In this document: in pieces, positions 49,094 through 62,455 of the stretch
How positions within the stretch are numbered: the stretch's first letter is position 1
Layout: the number at the start of each line of letters is the position of its first letter
Assembly (NCBI GenBank): GCA_951640195.1
Contig: OX621169.1
Location: forward strand, 806,001-870,000
DNA: 64,000 nt
Direction of reading: 5' to 3'
From: Porpolomopsis calyptriformis
Taxonomy: Eukaryota > Basidiomycota > Agaricomycetes > Agaricales > Hygrophoraceae
Program-made: the position numbers and the translations under genes
The notes under the pieces: model-generated
Seen by the model: the letters and a program-made list of their open reading frames with translations, nothing else
What the model was told of the DNA's origin: nothing
Databases searched by the model: none

Positions 49094-52000
49094 GTTTTAC
49101 TCTTCGACTTCTTTTTCCGTTTTACTTTATTTGTTGTCGTGGGTTCTTCCTCGTCGCCCTCAAGCTCCCTGGCCTTGCGTTTGGCGATCACCGTGTCGGA
49201 CGTATCCACCTCTTTTGTTGCGGCGGGGGGCGGTGATTGTGACATACGAGCCATTTGTTTGCACATGGAGAAAAGGGAGGAAGAAGTCTTGAACCGTTTC
49301 GAGGCAGCCAACTTGAGACTGAGTTCATCCCACATCTCTGGTGTCCATATGCGAGGGAGATCTTCAGGCAATGTTACTGAGAATTGAGTTTGACGAATAG
49401 CGAGCATCCCGACTTTAAGAAGGTCTTTCATTTGATGAGTATTCAGTGAGACCGTCTCATTGCATGCGTCGCAAGCGAAATCGTATAACGCTTGGCGCAA
49501 TGATAACATAAAGTTTGCCAGCTCGGGTTGTTCGCCCTGCGAATTTGTTAACGATATTCATTTGGAGTGATATTAACACCAACCCTGGTTCGAGATGGGA
49601 CAATCAGCAAGTGACAGAGTTGAAAAACTTGGCATCGTCGGTATCCATTGGCTGCCTTTGCTGATAATTCGAGAAGATCAGATCCTAAATGCCACACATA
49701 AGAAGGATGAAGGCGAAAAAAGTCTTGAAAGAAGCTGGTATTGAGAGGAGAATTTTTGCGAGTAATGAAGTCAGCGAGGGATTGGCGGTAGATTTTGAGG
49801 ATTGAATCAGTAAGGGCAGAGGGAAGTAAGATCTTGACGAGGTGTAAACTGCATTGATTGAGGATAGCAAGGATGTCGGACGAATGGGGTTTGCGAGCAC
49901 GCATGTGAAGGTCCTCAAGGATTTTGACGGCTTGATTTGTAGACACCTCTGACAGCTTGTTCTTCCCCATTCGGGTCGTCAAAAGACTTTTCGCCTTATC
50001 TGACAGTTGACGCTCGTCGGGACCCGTACCCGCAACAAGATCAACAAGCGGCAAGATGAAAAGGATGGTATACGGGCTTGATGGTTGTTTCTTCAGGAAT
50101 GTCTCAACGAGACCGAGGACACGGTTTTTGAAATGGGTAGCTTCCCGTTGGGCATCGACATCTGCGTGGGAATCAATCTAACGGAAAGGTCTCGTTGAAA
50201 TCATGGAGACTAACTTCGATCAGCATTCCTCTTCTCGCTCGATTTGGCCTTGAAAACGGCAGCAAGTCTTTCGTCAGCGGCCAACATCTGCTCATCGTCC
50301 ATGAACTCTTCTTCTCGATCTGAGTCTGAGTCTGTATCGCCAGTTGTCCTGTCAGCTCCATTGGCGTCGATGATTTCATCTAGCCGTTTTCGAAGTTCGG
50401 CGTCGGTAGACTCGTGGTTAATATCGTCGCCTTCACTTTGGTTTTCAGAAGAGGTTTCTTCCTTGTCATTCTCACTTCCGTCCTCTCCCGCATCTTCTTC
50501 ATCGTCCTGGCTATCCATCCTCTCGTCTTCATCTTCCGCAACAATGGTAGGATTACGTCTCTCCAGTTGCTAAAGTTGACTCATCAAATGAGACATCAAG
50601 ACGAAAGACAAGAACGCACAGCCAGAATTAACTCGATAGTGGATTCTCGTACAGCACCCGAGAGCAACGAGAAGGCCTGGTTTCCAACGACACGCAGATA
50701 AGGTGTGGGTCTTTCAAGGTATGCAATAATTACATCGACCAGAACATCGACGTGCGGGTGCGGAGGATCCGTAGCAGGTGGACTGGTGGACTTTGGGGGA
50801 GCTTTGTCTTTCTCGCTTTCGGTCTGACAGATACGAGAAGCCCCATCAATGCATGCCTGCATACAGTCAAAATTGTGCAGAATCCGACACCATAGGAACA
50901 CTTTACCTCCAACGATTCGGTGTTGGCTTCACTTTGCTCGTGCGAGCAATATTGCTGAAGGAGAGTCGCCAATAGAAGTAATTCTGCGCCAATGGCTACG
51001 TCCTGCTGTTTGCTTGTTATTCTGACCTCGTTGAGCTTTTCGACTATTTCTTGAACATTCTCTTGCAACGTTGGATCTACTCTCGAAATAGGCGTAACAT
51101 GCTTATCGTCTTTCTCAAGTTGTCTGATGGTTGCAAGGACTTTGGATATCCAGAATTCACCGTCGGACGCAGCCCCAGATGCTACTGACGGCTTTCCATC
51201 TGCAGGTCTTGTAAGAAAAAAAAGGATAAAGTGTATGAGGGAATATCCTAACCGGATTTAATGTGTGTTTGTAGCCCCGTTAAGTCTGCGAGACAACTTA
51301 GAAGCCGAGTGGCGCAATGTTGACGTAGCTTGTCAGAAAACACAGGGCTCGGGATAGAACGTAGCTACACAGACAACAAACAATTAATTGATGGTATGAC
51401 ATTGAGAGAAGTTCATAGTCACAGCACGAAACGGGCTTTTCTCGGATTTCTTCTTGATGACAAAAAGTCCGTTCACGGCGAGCCAATCGAGGACGTCGAG
51501 AACCCAATCGTCACTCTTGGGTATTGCACTATTATGGATGAGCGCCCAAAGTTGATCGATCATCCAGGTTCGCCTTGAGTTGATGGCTTGCACCTCGAGT
51601 CTGTCCATGGTAAGTAGCAGAAAGCAACGAAGTTCCTAAAAAGACACACTTTTCTGGGCCTTCCTCGTTGACTTGTTTAAGCAAGTAGTCGATGTAACTC
51701 TTTATACCTTCGGTATCCATTGACGTAAGGATAGATTCCACCGTTTTCGTTTTGGTCAATGTGTCAAATTGGCGGCAGCCGTTCACCCCAGTCAATTGAA
51801 GAATCAGCGCAAATCCCGTAGTGGGGTTTTTCTCAACAACTGAGCGAATGTCTGTAGCCTGAAAGAGCTGATGATCAGAGGCAAAATTTCGAAAGTAGAT
51901 AATAGTTCATCATGTTTCACGCACCACCTGCCTTGCTGCCTTATGTAGATACCGATTATGTTGTGAGAGATGATTAATCCACGTCCGCATGAAGTTCTTC

Positions 52001-53224
52001 GTGAATAACATTGGTAGGTTGTTGGCAGTCACAAGCGGTAATGCCATTTGAAAAACTTGGAAACCCCAGTACTTGCGTTCCGGTGACGACGACGAAGAAA
52101 ACAGAGATTCTGTGACATGGTTAATTGAGGGACCGAGAATGATTCTAATAAGAATATACCATCAACGACTACTCGGAAAAATTCTTGAAAAGAGCCTTTG
52201 GATGTAGCAGAGTCGGGTAAGAGCATTTTTAAAATGATGTCCCAGACAAAGTGAACTTGAGGCTTCCAAGCACCACTAGACGCTTGCGGGAGGTCATCAT
52301 CCTCCCTGGTCGATTCCTGGATATTGATAGCACATCAAAGCGTGGAAGGAAAATAGTTTATGGCAATGACCTTCAAAATCCGGGCGAGACTGTTTAGATT
52401 CCCTCGGCTTAACAAATCGGGATTCTTGAAAGGGGGGGACAAGAAATTTGACCAGTCTCGGTCTGGAAATAAGGACTGGAGTTTCAATGTTAGAGCAACC
52501 TTCTCTGGTGACCAGTCTTTGTTATCGACGAGTGTGATTTGGATCAAAACAGATACCGCCTCTGATTTCCAAGAAACGGCGGACTCGTTGAGCGCATCGA
52601 TCATAAGGGTAATCGTCCACCAGGCACTCTCTTTTAACCAGGACTTTTTTTCACCCAGGGCAATTAAATTGGTGAGGAGATCTTGAAAACTCGACAAGCT
52701 CGAAGCAGACACGGAAGAGAGCGAGGACTGTGTTCGAACGAGAAGACCGGACTGAATGACGGCGGTGAATCCGAAGAGGCGAGCAAAGAGGACGTCTCTT
52801 TGCTCTTGGCGAGACATAGACTTGTGAGTTTTCGCAGAGTCGATAATAAGAGAAACAATCTGCGAGCAAGTCACTGTATTGATACGAGATAAGAGCTAAC
52901 CGTCTGTTAGATCTATAATCATATAGAGGGTGCTTAACTCACCTCCGTCAATGCGACCGCAAACCCAAGCCTACTACATTCCCTCGGGCTGGCAAGCCCA
53001 CGGACGAGTCGTTTGATTGAGTAGGAAACATCTTGCGCGTTCAACGCGTCCATTGTGCAACCTGATTTTCCATCCTCTTCGTCTTCTCTGGATGTTTCGA
53101 GGGTGTCTTGTGGTGCAAACTGAGCTTGGAAATGCTCAAGAGTGCTGATGAGTTTTACGGAAGCCTTGATTCGCTCTGTTTTAGAAGCTGAAGATAAATT
53201 CCAAAACAGAGGGAGAGTAGTCAT
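49090..53224 (-). CDS. POL5: POL5/MYBBP1A-family nucleolar protein
   Basis: Nucleolar HEAT-repeat protein needed for rRNA synthesis and ribosome biogenesis, despite its historical name DNA polymerase phi/V. The ATG at 53224 opens MTTLPLFWNLSSASKTERIK, with the early family block KRLVRGLASPRECSRLGFAV. Helical repeats follow over several exons (LLTNLIALGEKKSWLKESAW, SLARILK). A strongly acidic middle (QDDEEDAGEDGSENDKEE) precedes EEFMDDEQMLAADERLAAVF, typical for the family. The C-terminus is a lysine-rich tail ([24 protein letters not shown]), likely nucleolar targeting. Around twelve short introns; not all borders were resolved. Confidence 0.83.
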
Positions 53225-53432
53225 TTGGTTGAGAAATTTTCTTCTACAAAGCTAGAGGTTGTTGCCAAACAAACCATAATAATGACATCATAGCTATGTG
53301 AGGCGTTGCATGCAAAAATACATCCTACCAAAGGTGTCGGGAGTGGAGCACATGGTCGAACTTGCGATCTGAGAATGCCACTCGTAGGTCAAAGAGCCAA
53401 GTCGTCCGCTGAAGCATAGATGTGAACTTCTT

Positions 53433-53760
53433 TCATTGCGATCGTTGATGTTCAGACTGGCCGCGAGGCTCTGGAAGCAAATCTTTCTTCATTTGCTTTC
53501 CCGAACTGATGTGCGCCCGTATCCACACATCATCAAAGGCGTCACCAACTACACCGTCTGCATTGTATGGCGAAATCGAGAGAAGCGCAGACGAAAGGAA
53601 GAGGGCCGTATTGTGTTGCAGGCATGTTGCCATCAGAAAATGTGGCTTTCGCGAGCTCAAGGAGCTTGCGGTGGCGTTCACGCTTGATAGCTTCGGCTAT
53701 GATCTCCTTGAAGTATATGCTGAAACGCAAGCTGGGTAAGAACTACCACGATATCAGAAC
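53433..53760 (-). CDS. Possible small gene, minus strand
   Basis: A minus-strand segment reads FKEIIAEAIKRERHRKLLEL and AKATFSDGNMPATQYGPLPF, which looks coding (amphipathic helix). It is preceded by a fair splice acceptor and, further up, by an ATG. A following frame (DAFDDVWIRAHISSGKQMKK, to 53433) also looks coding, but I could not join the two in phase with GT-AG borders. Treat as a candidate only. The rest of the 53225-54033 gap shows nothing else. Confidence 0.3.
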
Positions 53761-54033
53761 TGAGAAGAGACTTCTACACGGAGCATGACTTTACTAGGCA
53801 CTGCCCCGTTAGATTCGACTTGCTCAGCTTCCTCGAGATTCCAGCTGCTAAGCGGCCTCCACATGGGCATTCGCGGAGACAGCGGTCAAGCCGAGTCAGT
53901 TCATGGCATCAGAGAGATTGCAGGGACATGACAGTAATGGTAAGCGCGAGGAAGAGGGGTGGTCGGATGTAGCCGTTTCTTTGATACATTCAAAGCACCT
54001 GATGGTTTCTGTCCCTCGTTTGCTTTCGCTATA

Positions 54034-54773
54034 ATGCGAATGGACACGCCACCGTCATCAACCATGCGGTCCTTGTCAAAGAATAAACGTCCCCATTCGC
54101 CAGAATGTGGTGACCACCCTGCGGTACGCGTCTCGTTCGCTCGTTTTCGGTACAAGCTCACCTTGCACTAGAAACGACTATCCTTGACCACCGGTCAGTA
54201 CTCATCAGTCTTTGGGCAGTCCAGTTTTCGTGTCGCGAACGATAGTGGCGACTTAGTCTCTGCGGAGTGGGTCCAACAAACCCATAGTTTGACCATCGAC
54301 AGCCCGAGATCCTCTGTTTCACTACTACCTCTAGAGCATAACGAAGAAGACAGTATCGATGAGGATATGGTATGTTTCTGCTCCCGATACTCCTATTTTG
54401 TAAATGCGTTCAGATGGCGGACAAGGTATCTGCTTCAAAGCCGCCACCTCCAACCATTCCATCGACCGGCGAGTCCTCTCATGAACCATACGGAGCCCCT
54501 CCATGGCTGCCTACACCTACCCACCAGAACGTGTTCTCATCAGATCGCGATGCTGTTCCTCTGGTCGCCCCTTCCGAGTCTCCCGTCCATTCTCACACTC
54601 AACGCGAGGTACATACCAACTTAAATCGACGACATCTCCCAACGAACGCAGGATCGGTCGCACCATGGAGTTCTAATGCGGTTCCCCGTCGGCAACGTTT
54701 CACTATGGGCCCCCGTGCAGACTGTGAAAAGTGTCGTCTGGGTGTCAAAGGGCATTGGATGCATTTTGAGTAG
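54034..54773 (+). CDS. Hypothetical protein with C-terminal CxxC
   Basis: Not recognised. Three exons (54034-54123, 54172-54369, 54414-54773) splice in frame with good borders and give 215 residues. The N-terminus is basic and Ser/Pro-rich (MRSLSKNKRPHSPECGDH), the middle acidic (SLLPLEHNEEDSIDEDM), the next part proline-rich and probably disordered (ASKPPPPTIPSTGES). The end is compact: RFTMGPRADCEKCRLGVKGH then WMHFE, with a Cys-x2-Cys and two His that could bind zinc. No membrane segment. A start at the second ATG (54040) is equally possible. It lies 150 bp upstream of asparagine synthetase on the same strand. Confidence 0.65.
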
Positions 54774-54924
54774 AGTCTGCTGGATTGTGGACACGCTACA
54801 TTGTCATGTCGTGTTAGCATCCCCATTCAGAGAGGAGTTACCTTTAAAGTAAATTCATTTGAGACCGGCAGGAACAATCATTCTTGCTCCGATTCTCAGT
54901 ATCGTTCAGGAGCATCGTTCAGAA

Positions 54925-57315
54925 ATGTGTGGAATTTTGGCCGTTCATGGCCTACCAACACCCTCAGCTGAAAGAACCCATTTTATCGCTCTCGCCAAAA
55001 AACTCAGGCATCGTGGTCCTGATTGGTCGGGATGCTTCGTCGGCCAGAACACCATACTCGTTCACGAACGATTGGCAATCGTCGGTGTCGGTGAATACAC
55101 CCTGATTTTTATCCCTTCCGCCACTCAAAACTCTCGTCTAGACTCCGGAGCACAGCCTTTAATGAGCGAAGACGGAAAGGTTATTCTAACAGTGAACGGA
55201 GAAATCTACAATCACATCGCATTACGTGCTTCCGTCGGTCCAGATGTCAAGTTTATGACAAATTCTGATTGTGAGGTTATCATTCCCCTGGCAAGTGTCT
55301 TTCTCAAAGAGAGCGATTGTCACTAAACACTTCTACCCCTTAGTACCAGAAACATGGGAAGAAAGTGTGTAACTTGTTGGACGGAATGTTTTCTTTCATC
55401 CTGCTTGATCAATCGCTTACTCCCCCTCGGGTCATTGCCGCGCGCGACCCTATCGGGATAACAACCCTTTATCAAGGGAGGAACACTAACCGTCCCGGCA
55501 CGATTTACTTTGCATCAGAACTTAAAGCCATCATCAACGAATGTGACGAAATAATTTCGTTTCCCCCTGGCCATGTCTACGATAGCCACGGCAATTCAAC
55601 CACTCGTTATTTCCAACCAACATGGTGGGACGGCGACACCGTCGGCCCTAATGCCAAGGTTCCTTCAGAGCCGGTTAATTTTACGCGCTTGCGAGAAACC
55701 CTCGAGGCTGCTGTCTCGAAGCGGCTAATGTCAGAAGTGCCGTATGGTGTGCTCCTAAGCGGTGGTTTGGACAGCAGCTTGATTGCCGCCATTGCTTCAC
55801 GAGAGACCGAGAGGGCTGCTCAAGCGCAATTCGAAGAGCGAAAGCGAAAGCTGATGGACCTATCTAGTGGACCATCTTCCCCAATCCGGTCCAGTGGACA
55901 AGGTAGGCGCGCGTCAACTCGTGTACTCTAGTTCGATTGTTCACGTCAACCAGCCCTAGAACCGCTCTTGTCTTGGCCTCGGCTCCACTCTTTTTCTATC
56001 GGTCTCAAGGACTCTCCAGACCTCTTGGCATCCAAGAAAGTAGCTCACTACCTGGGAACAGTACATCATGAATATGTCTTCACTGTACAGGAAGGACTGG
56101 ATGCTATTCCGGACGTGATATATCACCTAGAGACATATGACGTCACCACTGTGCGAGCCAGCACACCCATGTACTTGCTCAGTCGTAAAATCAAGGCTAT
56201 GGGTGTGAAAATGGTTCTCAGCGGAGAAGGCAGTGATGAAATTTTAGGAGGTAAATCTGAATCACGTTCCCTGCGATCTGTTTGCTTATCCGGGTCCTTT
56301 TTTTCAGGATATCTTTATTTCCATGCAGCCCCTGACAGTAAATCCTTTCACCAGGAGTGCACTAGACGGGTAAAGAATTTGCATACATCGGATTGTCTTC
56401 GGGCGAACAAGTTGGCTATCTGTATAGTTCGCAGCTCTTATCGTGAGCTGAATGTCTTCCCCCAGATCGACGATGGCCTGGGGCCTCGAGGCTCGCGTTC
56501 CGTTCCTCGACAAGGCGTTTCTTGAAGTTGCCATGAATGTAGATCCAAAGGAAAAAATGTTCAATAAAGGTGCAAGCCAAGAAGTTGACGAAGATGGTTG
56601 TCCTGTCATGGAGAAGGTCTGGAAACCTACTTTACTTGAAAAACTGGTACGTTTTCTGACCTAAATTTGTACAGTATATTCTCCGCAAAGCTTTCGATTC
56701 TTCTCCGGACGGCAAGGTGACGTTCTTTCGGCTCGAATTTATCGCTCACATTTTTTAAAAATTTCTTAAATTTTCACAAGCCTTACCTCCCGCGTTCGAT
56801 CCTATGGCGTCAAAAAGAACAATTCTCGGACGGAGTCGGTTACTCCTGGATTGACGGGTAACGGCCCGCCCTCTCTGTTGAAAACTGAAAGAGATTCGAG
56901 TGATTCCTCCTCAGTATCAAAGATCAAGCTGCGACAGTTGTTTCGGATTCTAAATTTGCCAAGCGTCATGACCGCTGGCCGGAGGAAACGCCAGATACCA
57001 AGGAAGCATACTTCATTCGTGAGATATTTGATGGTGAGTTGGGTCCATTGCAAACTATCCATACCTTCGCGATCTCAGGGTGATGTGTGTAGAGCTTTTC
57101 CCCAGCCGGGCTGCGGTTAAAACGGCAGTTCGGTAAGTTGTTGATCTCTTTCTTTTGGCAAAACGCATCCTTTGATCCTACGTCCACTTAGTTGGATTCC
57201 GCGCGGCGATTGGGGGTGCTCATCTGATCCTAGTGGAAGGAGTGTGAGCATACACAATGCGGCCTACGAAGTTGAACAACCGTCTATGGACAGGAATAAT
57301 GGTAGTACAACTTGA
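54925..57315 (+). CDS. Asparagine synthetase (glutamine-hydrolysing)
   Basis: Makes asparagine from aspartate, ATP and glutamine. The N-terminal glutaminase begins MCGILAVHG (Cys2 nucleophile), with [12 protein letters not shown] and VNGEIYNH. The synthetase domain has the PP-loop [56 protein letters not shown] and [11 protein letters not shown]. Splicing at 56413-56466 restores [20 protein letters not shown]. The last exons read [20 protein letters not shown], then [20 protein letters not shown], and finally [14 protein letters not shown] with the stop at 57315. The glutaminase stop-like TAA after GYSWIDG is removed by an intron with donor GTAACG. All catalytic residues are present. Confidence 0.92.
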
Positions 57316-57550
57316 ATACATCTAATCTGAAAACCTAAAGGGGTGACGAGAAAGACAGTGAGAATGGGGGCAATATGCGTTTGATATCTGCATATCAGAT
57401 AAGTAAAAAAGTGATCCAAATAACGGTAAGGAGTGGTATGGTAGAACTTAAGTGACATAAGGGTAAAAAAGCACTTGAACCATAATCAACATAGAAACAG
57501 AAATGCTCATCACAGTACTGGATATTAAGGTAGGGATCGAATAGTCAACT

Positions 57551-60500
57551 TCAAACGCGGGTCAGAGATGGATTCTGTTCCAACATTTGACGGTATAGTC
57601 CTACACCCGAATCTTCTGAGGGGGCAGGTGATGCAAGTGCTTTCGCAGTCGTCGCCACACGCGTGGCAGCACTGTTTTGAGATGTGTTTCGGGACCGTTT
57701 CGACGGCGCTGGGGTGGAAGAGTACGGAGTTCGGGTGCTGGTATCCCAAGCGGGACGCGTCACGGTTGCCTTAACGGTGGTAGCATGCACGTCATCCGAA
57801 GTATGAGCTCGACGCGCAAGTGGCGTTATTTGCATCTTGCGAGCCGCGGCTCGTGCCGCTGGAGAGGTGTTATCGCCCGAGACGAGACGCGTGCCGAACT
57901 TGGCGTTCGCAGAGGATTCTCGGGAGTAGGACAAAGGGCCAGTTGGGCTTCTTCGCGCACCTGGGACGGACCTGAGTTTATCGTGCGGCTTTTGAATCGT
58001 GATCTTGTCAGCGCCCCAATACGAGAAACTCATTTTGCTCTTCCTGTCTGAGTCGTCTGAGTCGGCCTCGCCGTCTTCATTTTCGTCGGGGAGTGGGACA
58101 ACTCTTGGTTGGCCACTAGAGTGAACCTGTGCCCGGGAACGGACGACCCTGGGCGAGAATGTTGAATACAATGACAATCGTAATGCGGAAGTACCCTCGA
58201 CGTACTCTTCCATTGATACCACACCCACGCGTGGTTGGACAACGCCGCCGATTGCCCAGGTTTCAATCTGGAGCAGAATGAATGATCATTGATAAATATA
58301 AGTTGAATCACATACCTTGATGAATTTGTACAAATTACGAGGCTTTGTATGGGCACTCCGCCTACCCGTAGTAGCATACTTGGTCTTGCCTTGCAACTCA
58401 GGGAGCGAATTTGTTCTCGAATTCGTAGCAGCGACCAAAGGAAGAGAGGTCGTCCCAGTCCGTTGACACTGCAAGGCCACGTCATTGAACACTACCAACC
58501 ACAAATCCTTCTTTCCCCCCGCTCCAGAATGCAAAACGTCACTGAGCCGCTTGAACGACGATTTTCCCTTCACCTTCGAGCCTGCCACAGGCGGCGTGCT
58601 ACCATTCTTCTGCAAGCCATCCTGATTATTCGGTCCCGGCATATAGGGTCGCTCCTCTATGAGCACCCTTGACGGTTTAGGAAGCGCGAGCTGTTTCACC
58701 TTCTCGAGCCCTTCGATACGCGCAAAGACATCCCTCGTCTTGTCTCGTTCCTCCTTCTGTATCTTCTCATCTTCAATACTCCGGACGATGGTCTCAACCT
58801 CCGCAACCATCTGGAGCGTAGTCTCGTACTCGAAGGTGCTTGGATCTGTATGGTAAAGCAAATTTTGGAATAGGAGAGGGTATTTGAGCAGACGTTGGAA
58901 TGGCTTGGACAGAGTAATGGCAAGGCCGGTTTCGCCTTTGGAGCATGCGACCTCTTCCACATGCTGTAGGTACCTGCAAACTCTGGCCCATTCCTGCGCA
59001 TCCTGCTTCTTTGGCCTTTTCTTGTTGTCGACATTTGACAAAGCTTCGTCGACCTGCTCAAGAGCTCGCTCTAAGTGAAGGACGTAGGCTGCATACCCAT
59101 GGAATATGTCAGCCTACATATAAGCAGATTAGCCCAATTCTCTAGAATCCTGAATTGACTGACATTTGACACGAAAACGTCGGCAAGCGAGCGCACCAGT
59201 GGGTACTGCTCTTCATACCGCTTCCGCAGTGCTTCGCTAAGTTTCCGATGCCCTTCCAAGACGCCACTATCCACTACTTCTAAACACAGCCGCAGATCCT
59301 CGGGTAACTCGTGTGGAGGAAGTATATTATAATCGGAAGTTGTCTGGCTCTTCTTGAACTTTCTCAGCACTCGGGATCCTGGGGTCTGTGAGCTCTTACG
59401 ATCCGTTCCCATAGTGTTACTCTGACTATAGTTCCGCTCGCGCTCGGTGATGGAGGATTGGCGACCAAGGGATTGCGTGGATGATGTCATGGGGTTCGCG
59501 CGGTTTGGGGGTGGGAGGGAATGATGGGAGCGAGAAGGGAATGGTACGGTGGTCTTGTCTTGCGTGCGGGTTGCGGCACTACGATAAGGGGAGCGAGGGT
59601 GATTATGCTTGGAGGCCGTCTTTGATGATGCGTATCCTTTCCCAAGGTGGTCGTCGCACTCGTCATCTTCGTCGGTTTCCAATGATTGGGCGTCTATATT
59701 AGGGGTATCTTTATAGTTCTCTCCGCCTTTGCGTGACAATGGCCGAGGGATTGAGACCGGACTTTCAGAACGAAAAGGACTGGGGGACATGAAGCGAGCA
59801 GCGATGGGGGGTAGATACTCGCTCGAATCGAGTGGTGAGTCCATGCGTGGGAAGTCGTCGGGATCCTGGGTGGTGAAGGCAGGTGGGGCGAAAGGGTGTA
59901 GGAGCGGATCGATGAAGTTATCCTTCATTTTGAATAGTTCACCAACATATCTGCGTTGACGGGGTTAGTTGGGGGGTTGGATCTGTGAATGGCGAGAAGG
60001 TTACCTTTCCTCGCTGGAGAGAATCTCAAATAGAACTTCTTGTCGGGTGCGTTCTCTAGAGCCTAGGTTAGAGACGAGGTCGTCCTCGGCAGTCTCGCTC
60101 CAAGAGGCGGCGGCCAAGATACGACTGTTCTTGTTTGACATCTGAGAGTATGGGGTCCCCGATCGGTAAGACTGATCAATGGAGAGATTATCTTCGTTTC
60201 CTCTTTGAGCGAATGGAGAGACTGCGCGGGTGGATGTGGCTTTGAGGGTGGGTTTGGTGGTGGAGAGGACGTCGTTGGATGAGGTAGAGGCAGCAGAAGT
60301 GGAACCACGAGGTTCCCTGCCATGAACGGCCTGGAACCGAGACAACGTGGTTTTTGTTGGGGCACTTACTACAAGGCCGTTGCCTGATGGTGGTGCCGCG
60401 GGCAAAGTGCGATCAGGATTGAGGGGGGCAGGTGAAGGGGAAATGAAAGCCACTTTCTTGTGGAGGTCGGGAGCGGGGGTGGGAGCGTTGACGGTTCCGT

Positions 60501-60879
60501 TGGCGAACTTGCGTGCGATTGGAACAGTGGGATCGGATTCTGTGCGCGAGGAGGCTGTGCGCGAAATGGGCTCGGGTGCGACGGCCGAAGAGGGTGGGAG
60601 GGGTGGAATGAAACGGGAAGGGGCGAGGGGAGGAGAGGGATCGGTTGAGAAAGGCAAGGAGGGTTGTCGTTCTGGAGGACGAAAGGAGAGGTCCGGAAGG
60701 GGTTTAAAAGAAGCGATTGAGGTTGGTGTTGACGTTGCACGCTGGGGAGGGGGCCATTCGGGAAGAGGAGGAAGCTGAAGAAACTTTTCCTTTGGTACTG
60801 GGGTAGGATCTCGACTCTGGATGGAATCCCTGTCCTTGTCTTTTATTCCGCGGTGAAAGCGTTGAAACAAGGCCTTCAT
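57551..60879 (-). CDS. Rho-type guanine nucleotide exchange factor (DH-PH)
   Basis: Predicted activator of a Rho/Cdc42-family GTPase. From the ATG at 60879 a long, Pro/Ser-rich disordered region (EKFLQLPPLPEWPPPQ) leads into the start of a DH domain: RTRQEVLFEILSSEERYVGE, with a splice at 60000/59950. The DH domain contains an unusually large disordered insert (residues about 300-450, KHNHPRSPYRSAATRTQ), then continues GYAAYVLHLERALEQVDEAL and LSKPFQRLLKYPLLFQNLLY, the diagnostic QRxxKYPLLxxxL helix. A PH-like part follows (KKDLWLVVFNDVALQCQRT, FIKIETWAIGG), with an inserted stretch and a basic Ser/Thr-rich tail. The insert between the first and later DH helices is odd but frame-consistent. 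Confidence 0.82.
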
Positions 60880-61413
60880 GACGAAGGAACTTGGCAGCGG
60901 ACAGGATTCGAGACTTTCTGATTTACCGCAAGAAAAAGGGAACGAAAAAGGCGAAAACGTGTTGCGGAGCAGGCCAAAGTCTCCCGTCGTCGGTTCGTTT
61001 GCCCTGGATGCGCGCTAATGGTGGCGGTGTGAAATCAACTGACTAAAAAAAAAAAATCAGGTCCCAGTTTAGACCTCGACGACGACGACGACGACGATGG
61101 CGATACAATTTCCGTACGACCTTTCCGTACGACCGGTAACCACCCCACACAGCTGATTATCGTCCGTGTTTATAAATTTATGGCCGTTAGCAACCGTTTT
61201 CGAACCTGCCCTCAGTACGTTATATGCCCCCGTTCGCCGTCTATTATGCAACCCCTCACCTTACGACGCGATTTAACCGTCCAAGAAGATCCAAAGTATG
61301 CCTCCAGACCGATACCGAACGTCATTCACGTTGCTGCCAGTGCTGTAAATTAGTCAACAGTCCACTTACATAGACGTGAGAAATTTCAAAAGCCTTTTCA
61401 TCTCCTCCACACC
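60880..61413. other. Divergent intergenic region, RhoGEF to PIS1
   Basis: About 530 bp between divergent start codons. It contains an A-run (61047) and a short GAC/CGA trinucleotide run (about 61077-61098). No gene was recognised. Confidence 0.45.
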
Positions 61414-62421
61414 ATGTCCACCGTGCAGCGACGGAGGAGGAGCTCGATAGAGCTCGTCGACGCCAAGGAGGCAGTCGATCTCGCCACTGCCCAGACCTAC
61501 TCAGAGAATGTCTTTCTATTCGTGCCCAATCTCATCGGCAAGTCTCTGCCCTCACTCATATACAGCCCCACTCAGTCCTTTCCCGGACATCAGGATACAT
61601 GCGCATCATCCTCGCAGGCGTATCCCTCTACTACATGAGCTACCATCCCCGCTACTGCACCGTCGCTTACGGTGTCTCGTGCCTGCTCGACGCCGTCGAC
61701 GGCCAGGCAGCGAGGGCGCTCAAGCAAACCTCAAAGTTTGGGGCCGGTCTAGACATGATCACCGATCGGTCCGTAAACCGTTGCGCCAGCCCCCTCCACG
61801 ATGCTGAGCCTCATCATGCAGCTGCACGACGTCCTGTCTGCTTTGCTATCTTGCCTCTGTGTATCCCGATTATTCGTTAATATTTCAGTTTCTTATCGCA
61901 CTCGATTTCAGCAGCCATTACATGCACATGTACAGGTACACCCTCCTCCTCCCAACCCTTCATACACCTTGACCGAACCCGCTCCCCCCAGCACCCTCGT
62001 GACCGGTGGCAGAAGCCACAAGCTGGTCACAAGCGACGTCAGCCGAATCCTATGGTTATACTATAATGATTCTGTCAGTCTCCGTTCACACACTTCGCTT
62101 TCCTCTCCTAACCGCCCTGCTCAGCGAACTTTATTCTTTATTTGCGCCGGAAACGAGCTTTTCTTTGTCGCGCTTTATCTGATGAAGTGGGCCCAGACAC
62201 CCATCGGACTGGACCCATACCATCCCTTTCCACCGTTTATTGCTGACCTGACATATGCACAAGCGATGGCGCTCGCAAGCTTCCCCATCTGCTTCCTCAA
62301 AAATGTCATCAACATGGTCCAACTATGGAAAGCATCAAAAATTCTCGTCGGTGTCGACCTGGCGGAGAGGGCAAAGGCACGGGAGGCAAAGGGTCTGATT
62401 TCAGAGTCGGTCAAGAAGTGA
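61414..62421 (+). CDS. PIS1: Phosphatidylinositol synthase (CDP-DAG:inositol transferase)
   Basis: ER enzyme condensing CDP-diacylglycerol and myo-inositol. Exons read MSTVQRRRRSSIELVDAKEA, a first membrane region (NVFLFVPNLIGYMRIILAGV), then the complete CDP-alcohol phosphotransferase signature D-x2-D-G-x2-A-R-x8-G-x3-D-x3-D as LLDAVDGQAAR...FGAGLDMITDR. An exon from about 61819 gives CLLCYLASVYPDYSLIFQFL and FSSHYMHMYSTLVTGGRSHK, a family hallmark. The last exon (from about 62126) carries the C-terminal helices and ends with a lysine pair. Four short introns. All catalytic aspartates are intact. Confidence 0.92.
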
Positions 62422-62455
62422 ACTTTGTCCATACTTTTAATTTTCAATTTTTATT

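Noticed and set aside
61077..61098. GAC/CGA trinucleotide run
   Set aside because: Short microsatellite of ordinary length in an intergenic region.
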